From assembly GCA_900542795.1 (NCBI GenBank), contig UQPD01000010.1:1-28003 (forward strand): 28,003 bases of DNA. The letters run 5' to 3'. Below, one piece after another: positions 24,002 through 28,003 of the stretch. Both the position numbers and the translations under genes were made by a program. The notes below the pieces were generated by a model that saw only the letters and a list, made by a program, of their open reading frames with translations, was not told where the DNA came from and did no database searches. Position 1 is the first letter of the stretch. Each line of letters starts with the position of its first letter. This DNA comes from an uncultured Prevotella sp. Its GTDB lineage: Bacteria > Bacteroidota > Bacteroidia > Bacteroidales > Bacteroidaceae.

Positions 24002-25387
24002 ATGTTGAAACAAAAAACTTTGGCTGGCAGTTTTTCATTGTTTGGCAAAGGATTGCATACGGGACTAAATCTCACTGTTACTTTCAATCCTGCCCCCGAA
24101 AACCACGGCTATAAAATACAACGAATTGACCTTGAAGGCGAACCTATTATTGAGGCTATTGCCGAAAACGTAATTGACACATCGCGCGGTACAGTGGTAG
24201 CAAAGGGCGAAGCTCGTGTTAGTACCATTGAACATGCTATGGCTGCACTTTATGCCATGGGCATTGATAACTGCTTGATTCAGGTTAATGGTCCCGAATT
24301 TCCTATCTTAGATGGTAGCTCTATCCTTTATGTTGAGAATATTCGTCGCGTAGGTTTAGTAGAGCAGAATGCTCCCAAGGACTTCTATGTTATTAAAAAG
24401 AAAATTGAATTCCGTGATGAGGAAAACGGTTCGTCAATCATTATTCTTCCCGACGAACAGTTCTCTATCACTACGATGATTTCTTTTGAGTCGCAGTTCA
24501 TCAACAGTCAGTTTGCCACACTCGATAGTATGGACAACTTTGTCGATGAAATAGCTTCGGCACGTACCTTTGTCTTTGTGCGTGAAATCGAACCCTTGCT
24601 TAAGGCTGGTTTGATTAAGGGTGGCGACTTAGACAATGCTATCGTTATTTACGAGAAGCAAGTGTCGCAAGAGGCTCTCGACCGCTTGGCTGACCATTTG
24701 CACGTAGAACGTCGTGATGCTACCAAGTTAGGTTACATTCAGGACCGTCCGTTAGTATGGCAGAATGAACCTGCGCGTCATAAGTTGCTCGATATCATTG
24801 GCGACATGGCACTTATTGGTCGTCCTATTAAGGGTAGAATTATTGCAACGCGTCCGGGACATACCATCAATAACAAGTTTGCACGTCAAATGCGTCGCGA
24901 AATTCGTCAGCACGAAATTCAGGCTCCTAACTACGACCCGAATGAAGAGCCGATGATGGATGTAAACCGCATTCGCGAACTCCTTCCGCATCGTTATCCC
25001 ATGCAGTTGGTAGACAAGGTGGTTGAAACAGGCTCGAACTACATTGTTGCTGTGAAGAATGTTACCTCGAACGAGGCTTTCTTTCAAGGTCACTTTCCTC
25101 AAGAACCCGTAATGCCTGGTGTGCTTCAAATCGAAGCAATGGCACAAGCTGGCGGTTTGCTCGTGCTCAATTCTATCGAAGAACCTGAGCGTTGGAGCAC
25201 TTACTTCCTTCGTATTAACGATGTGAAGTTCCGTAAAAAGGTTGTTCCTGGCGATACCTTACTATTCCGTGTAGAATTGGTGGCACCTATTCGTCATGGC
25301 ATTTCGTCAATGCATGGTTTCGCTTTTGTGGGTGAGACAATTGTTATGGAGGCAACTTTTACGGCACAGATTGTTAAAAACAAGTAG
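24002..25387 (+). CDS. lpxC-fabZ: Bifunctional UDP-3-O-acyl-GlcNAc deacetylase / 3-hydroxyacyl-ACP dehydratase
   Basis: This 461-residue fusion joins LpxC (about 1-305) to FabZ (about 318-461). The LpxC half removes the acetyl group from UDP-3-O-acyl-GlcNAc, the committed step of lipid A synthesis. Its zinc ligands are His78 (STIEHAMAAL), His260 and Asp264 (EPARHKLLDIIGD), and the catalytic His287 is in RPGHTINNKF. The FabZ half dehydrates 3-hydroxyacyl-ACP in fatty acid synthesis, and has the hot-dog motif FFQGHFPQEPVMPGVLQIEAMAQ region with His364 and Glu378. The linker is rich in Glu, Asn and Pro. This fusion is a known feature of Bacteroidota and is not novel. The FabZ half competes for the same hydroxyacyl-ACP pool that LpxA and LpxD use. 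lpxA follows after 46 bp. Confidence 0.96.
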   Translation: MLKQKTLAGSFSLFGKGLHTGLNLTVTFNPAPENHGYKIQRIDLEGEPIIEAIAENVIDTSRGTVVAKGEARVSTIEHAMAALYAMGIDNCLIQVNGPEFPILDGSSILYVENIRRVGLVEQNAPKDFYVIKKKIEFRDEENGSSIIILPDEQFSITTMISFESQFINSQFATLDSMDNFVDEIASARTFVFVREIEPLLKAGLIKGGDLDNAIVIYEKQVSQEALDRLADHLHVERRDATKLGYIQDRPLVWQNEPARHKLLDIIGDMALIGRPIKGRIIATRPGHTINNKFARQMRREIRQHEIQAPNYDPNEEPMMDVNRIRELLPHRYPMQLVDKVVETGSNYIVAVKNVTSNEAFFQGHFPQEPVMPGVLQIEAMAQAGGLLVLNSIEEPERWSTYFLRINDVKFRKKVVPGDTLLFRVELVAPIRHGISSMHGFAFVGETIVMEATFTAQIVKNK

Positions 25388-25433
25388 CAAGTGGGGGATA
25401 CCCCGTCTACCTTATACACACACTTAAATAAAT

Positions 25434-26201
25434 ATGATAAGTCCTTTAGCATACATACATCCCGATGCCGTGATTGGTGAGGGCTGCGAGATTGGTCCCT
25501 TCTGCTACATCGATAAAGACGTAGTGCTCGGCAGCAATAACCATCTTATGAATGGTGTTACTATTTTGTCGGGTACACGCATGGGTAATGACAATCGCAT
25601 ATTCCCAGGTGCTGTAATCGGTGCTATTCCTCAAGACTTGAAGTTTAAAGGGGAGGAAACTACAGCCGAGATTGGCGATAACAATACAATTCGCGAAAAT
25701 GTAACCATCAATCGTGGTACTGCTGCCAAGGGTAAGACCGTTGTAGGTTCTAACAACTTGCTTATGGAAGGCATGCATGTGGCACACGATGTAATTGTGG
25801 GTAATGGTTGTATTATTGGTAATACTACTAAACTTGCAGGTGAGGTGGTGGTTGACGATTTTGCCATTATTTCGGCTTGTGTGCTTGTACATCAGTTCTG
25901 TCACATTGGTAGCTACGTAATGGTGGGTGGCGGTACACGTACAGGTCAGGATATTCCGCCCTTCGTTATGGCTGCTCGTGAGCCTGTTGCCTATTGTGGC
26001 TTGAACCTTGTAGGCTTGCGTCGTCGTGGATTCTCAAGAGATTTGATTGAGAATATTCACAACACTTATCGTTTGCTTTACCAACGTGGTAAGTTGCGTG
26101 AGGAATGCTTGAAGGAAATTCGTGAGACGATTCCCATGAGTCCTGAGATTGAATACATTCTAAACTTTGTTACATCGTCGACGCGCGGTATTATTAAATA
26201 A
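25434..26201 (+). CDS. lpxA: UDP-N-acetylglucosamine O-acyltransferase
   Basis: This 255-residue protein transfers a 3-hydroxyacyl chain from ACP to the 3-OH of UDP-GlcNAc, the first lipid A step. It has hexapeptide repeats from the N-terminus (IHPDAVIGEGCEIGPFCYI onward) to about residue 190, then the helical C-terminal domain (NLVGLRRRGFSRDLIENIHN). Catalytic His118 in MHVAHDVIVG matches E. coli His125, with His115 matching His122. The IPQDLKFKGE and NRGT motifs of LpxA are present. Length is normal (about 256-262). It is 46 bp after lpxC-fabZ and 17 bp before the next gene, so co-transcription is likely. Confidence 0.96.
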   Translation: MISPLAYIHPDAVIGEGCEIGPFCYIDKDVVLGSNNHLMNGVTILSGTRMGNDNRIFPGAVIGAIPQDLKFKGEETTAEIGDNNTIRENVTINRGTAAKGKTVVGSNNLLMEGMHVAHDVIVGNGCIIGNTTKLAGEVVVDDFAIISACVLVHQFCHIGSYVMVGGGTRTGQDIPPFVMAAREPVAYCGLNLVGLRRRGFSRDLIENIHNTYRLLYQRGKLREECLKEIRETIPMSPEIEYILNFVTSSTRGIIK

Positions 26202-26218
26202 CACAAAGCACTTTCTAT

Positions 26219-26794
26219 ATGGTTTTCAGAATAAAATTTATCTGCGAAGAAGTGGATGGCTTTGTCCGTGAAATCAAGATTGATAGTGATGCCACTTTTC
26301 TCGACCTTAACAAGGTAATTCTTAAATCATGCAATTACCCTGACGATCAACTCACCTCTTTTTATCTCTGTAATGATGAGTGGGAACGTGGTGAGCAAAT
26401 TACACGCGAGGATATGGGGTTTGGTAGTTCTGACGAGGATATTTACGTGATGGAAAATACGCGTCTTTCAGAACTTATCGAAGACGAAGAACAGCATCTT
26501 GAATTTGTGTTCGATCCTTTCAGCAATCGCAGTTTCTTCCTTGATGTGAAGGAGGTTATTTTTAGCGAACATCTTGACGAAGCCGAAATTATTCGTTCAA
26601 AAGGTGAAGCTCCTCAGCAAATTGAGATGAGCAACGATGACCCTCTTGCACCTGTTAAAGGTGGTAAGAAAAAGGCTGTTGCGGCTGACGATGATTTTTC
26701 AGACGATAACATCTTTGGTGATGGTGCTGCATTTAATGATGACGAAATAGATTATGAAGGTTTTGAAATTACAGACGGTAATCCGTATGAATAA
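26219..26794 (+). CDS. Acidic pRiA4b ORF-3-like / IS1096 passenger TnpR-like domain protein
   Basis: This 191-residue protein starts 17 bp after lpxA. Residues about 1-120 resemble the family annotated as plasmid pRiA4b ORF-3-like: a beta-grasp-like start (VFRIKFICEEVDGFVREIKID, shown in part), then SFYLCNDEWERGEQITREDMG and LIEDEEQHLEFVFDPFSNRSFFLDV-type blocks. The identification is by recollection of motif pattern and is moderate. Residues about 135-191 are a low-complexity acidic tail (DDDFSDDN, NDDEIDYEG) after a basic KGGKKKA patch. There is no signal peptide or membrane segment, so it is cytoplasmic. The family name does not imply mobility here, since no transposase or ends are near. 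Its function is unknown; a link to lipid A or tRNA modification rests only on position. Confidence 0.65.
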   Translation: MVFRIKFICEEVDGFVREIKIDSDATFLDLNKVILKSCNYPDDQLTSFYLCNDEWERGEQITREDMGFGSSDEDIYVMENTRLSELIEDEEQHLEFVFDPFSNRSFFLDVKEVIFSEHLDEAEIIRSKGEAPQQIEMSNDDPLAPVKGGKKKAVAADDDFSDDNIFGDGAAFNDDEIDYEGFEITDGNPYE

Positions 26795-26822
26795 TCTATA
26801 GTCTATAGTCTATAATCTATAG
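26795..26822. repeat. Heptanucleotide microsatellite (TCTATAG)x4
   Basis: Four 7-bp units TCTATAG, TCTATAG, TCTATAA, TCTATAG begin immediately after the TAA of the preceding gene. The unit contains the palindrome CTATAG, so the array can also fold. Seven is not a multiple of three, but the array is outside any coding region, so copy-number change would alter spacing only. Confidence 0.9.
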
Positions 26823-26856
26823 CTGGTATTCAAATACCTTAATAAATAGTGAATGT

Positions 26857-26936
26857 GCGGAAGTGTGTGCTTCGCGGTTGTGAGTAGGCTTCACGGCATA
26901 CTATAATCACGAAACAACATTTCCGCTCATTTTTTT
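26857..26936 (+). terminator. Possible weak terminator or structured leader before miaA
   Basis: GCGGAAGTGT (26857-26866) pairs with ACATTTCCGC (26917-26926) with one G-U pair, enclosing about 50 nt, and a run of seven T follows (26930-26936). The large loop is unusual for an intrinsic terminator. It could instead be a leader structure. No convincing TAnnTTTG promoter lies between here and the miaA start. Confidence 0.3.
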
Positions 26937-26959
26937 CGACGACCTACTTATTATTCTAT

Positions 26960-27817
26960 ATGGACAAAACGCTTAAGGTTATCATTGGTCCCACAGGGAT
27001 TGGAAAGACAGAATATGCCATTTGCATGGCAGAGCAGTATGGTTGCCCCATTATCAATGCAGACTCTCGGCAACTCTATCGCGATATTCCCATAGGTACG
27101 GCAGCTCCCACCATTCAAGAACAACAGCGCGTAAAGCATTATTTTGTGGGTACATTGGGTTTAGAGGATTATTACAGTGCAGCGCAATATGAGCAAGATG
27201 CCATGGCTCTCCTTACAGAACTATTCAGTCAACATGACACGCTCGTTATGTCGGGTGGTTCAATGATGTACATCGATGCGGTGTGTAAGGGGATTGATGA
27301 TATTCCAACCGTTGATGATGAAACACGACAGTTGCTAAAAACACGCTACGAACAAGAAGGACTTGAACCGCTTGTAGCAGAACTTCGTTTGCTTGACCCC
27401 GCGTATTATGACATTTGTGACAAACGTAATCCTAAACGTGTGGTGCATGCACTCGAAATATGTTATATGACAGGGCGTACTTTTACTTCATATCGTGTGC
27501 GCAAACAGGTGAAGCGTCCATTTCACATAGAGAAGATTGGCTTGCAACGTCCACGTCCTGAGCTTTTTGACCGTATTAACCGTCGTGTGGATGTAATGGT
27601 AGAGCAAGGGTTGATAGACGAAGCACGTCGTGTTTTACCTTATCGCCATTGTAACTCATTGAACACGGTTGGTTACAAAGAACTCTTTAAATATTTTGAT
27701 GGTGAATGGTCACTCGATATGGCATTAGAGAAAATTCGTCGCAACTCTCGTGTCTATGCCAAAAAACAAATTACTTGGTTTAAGAAGGACGAAGATGTGC
27801 AGTGGGTTGAACTTTAA
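26960..27817 (+). CDS. miaA: tRNA dimethylallyltransferase
   Basis: This 285-residue enzyme transfers a dimethylallyl group to N6 of adenosine 37 in tRNAs reading codons that start with U. The P-loop is GPTGIGKT (10-17), followed by the INADSRQLYRDIPIGTA block that binds substrate tRNA and prenyl donor, then the VMSGGSMMYIDAV motif (where other members have GGTGLY) and the NPKRVVHALEI and TVGYKEL motifs. It is a little shorter than E. coli MiaA (316), within the range of compact Bacteroidota forms. It lies 165 bp after the acidic protein gene. Proximity to lpxA is common in this phylum, to my recollection. Confidence 0.94.
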   Translation: MDKTLKVIIGPTGIGKTEYAICMAEQYGCPIINADSRQLYRDIPIGTAAPTIQEQQRVKHYFVGTLGLEDYYSAAQYEQDAMALLTELFSQHDTLVMSGGSMMYIDAVCKGIDDIPTVDDETRQLLKTRYEQEGLEPLVAELRLLDPAYYDICDKRNPKRVVHALEICYMTGRTFTSYRVRKQVKRPFHIEKIGLQRPRPELFDRINRRVDVMVEQGLIDEARRVLPYRHCNSLNTVGYKELFKYFDGEWSLDMALEKIRRNSRVYAKKQITWFKKDEDVQWVEL

Positions 27818-27825
27818 GTAAACAA

Positions 27826-28003
27826 ATGGGAAAAAGAAGATCTTACAAATACAATAAAATAGACCTATTGGCAAATAGAACTTTGTATGCAGTATATGAA
27901 GTTTGGATTTTTTTTATGTGGGTTGTAGATTGGACTTTTGGTTATCCATTATATAGTATACCTTTTTTTAAAAAAAGAATAAATAAGGTGAATGGTGTAG
28001 AAG
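27826..28003 (+). CDS. Hypothetical protein, N-terminal part, cut by window end
   Basis: An ATG 8 bp after the miaA stop opens a frame that remains open to the window end (59 residues visible). The N-terminus is basic (MGKRRSYKYN), then comes an aromatic, hydrophobic stretch (about 20-47: VYEVWIFFMWVVDWTFGYPL within it) and another basic segment (KKRINK). This looks like a small membrane or membrane-associated protein with positive flanks. I do not recognise the family. The close spacing suggests co-transcription with miaA. Codon use is more AT-rich than in the upstream genes. Confidence 0.5.
   Translation, partial: MGKRRSYKYNKIDLLANRTLYAVYEVWIFFMWVVDWTFGYPLYSIPFFKKRINKVNGVE

Noticed and set aside
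23905..24087. Minus-strand 60-codon open frame between lpxD and lpxC-fabZ
   Set aside because: Its first part is antisense to lpxC and the remainder covers a 115-bp spacer; no start context or motif supports translation.
24002..25387. LpxC-FabZ fusion as a novel bifunctional enzyme
   Set aside because: This fusion is already known as typical of Bacteroidota; both active sites look intact and ordinary.
26219..26794. Family name suggesting a transposon passenger gene
   Set aside because: No transposase, terminal inverted repeats or target duplications flank it, and it sits tightly within the lpx cluster.
1..28003. tRNA, rRNA, riboswitch and integrase/transposase genes
   Set aside because: I looked for cloverleaf-like segments with CCA ends, rRNA-like conserved blocks, known riboswitch cores and DDE or tyrosine recombinase motifs and saw none; a covariance-model scan was not possible here.

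Overview
The window looks like a chromosomal segment of a member of the Bacteroidota, most likely order Bacteroidales and plausibly a Prevotella-like genus. The basis is two SusC/SusD outer-membrane pairs, lipoproteins whose acylated Cys is followed by acidic residues, an LpxC-FabZ fusion inside an lpxD/lpxA cluster, promoter-like TAnnTTTG boxes and AT-rich leaders without clear Shine-Dalgarno sites. The genus is an inference; no rRNA or marker gene is present.

Layout. 1-880: non-coding DNA with a copy of a dispersed repeat (about 61-126), four 23-bp tandem repeats (211-302), an inverted repeat (598-626) and the likely operon promoter (712-719). 881-19437: seven co-directional (+) genes, probably one operon: four-domain FAS1 lipoprotein, SusC1, SusD1, two FAS1 lipoproteins, SusC2, SusD2. 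A strong intrinsic terminator follows (19459-19503). 19543-20175: a roughly 600-bp imperfect palindrome built from the same dispersed repeat. 20243-22471 (-): dipeptidyl peptidase IV with its own promoter and terminator. 22846-27817 (+): lpxD, lpxC-fabZ, lpxA, an acidic pRiA4b-ORF3-like protein and miaA, then a small gene cut by the window edge.

How the genes work together. The lpx genes carry out the early steps of lipid A synthesis, and FabZ supplies 3-hydroxyacyl chain chemistry. In the large operon, two TonB-dependent SusCD transporters are made together with three surface lipoproteins built from fasciclin (FAS1) domains. These take the place normally held by SusE/F-type glycan-binding lipoproteins. 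There is no glycoside hydrolase, lyase, sulfatase, protease, sigma/anti-sigma pair or hybrid two-component regulator inside the operon, so it is not a standard polysaccharide utilisation locus and its ligand cannot be read from the sequence. Adhesion coupled to uptake of a protein, peptide or glycoconjugate ligand is the working hypothesis. Tandem stop codons, biased codons and intercistronic hairpins suggest high expression with adjusted gene ratios.

The candidate undescribed system is this FAS1-SusCD operon, bracketed by inverted copies of a structured intergenic repeat.
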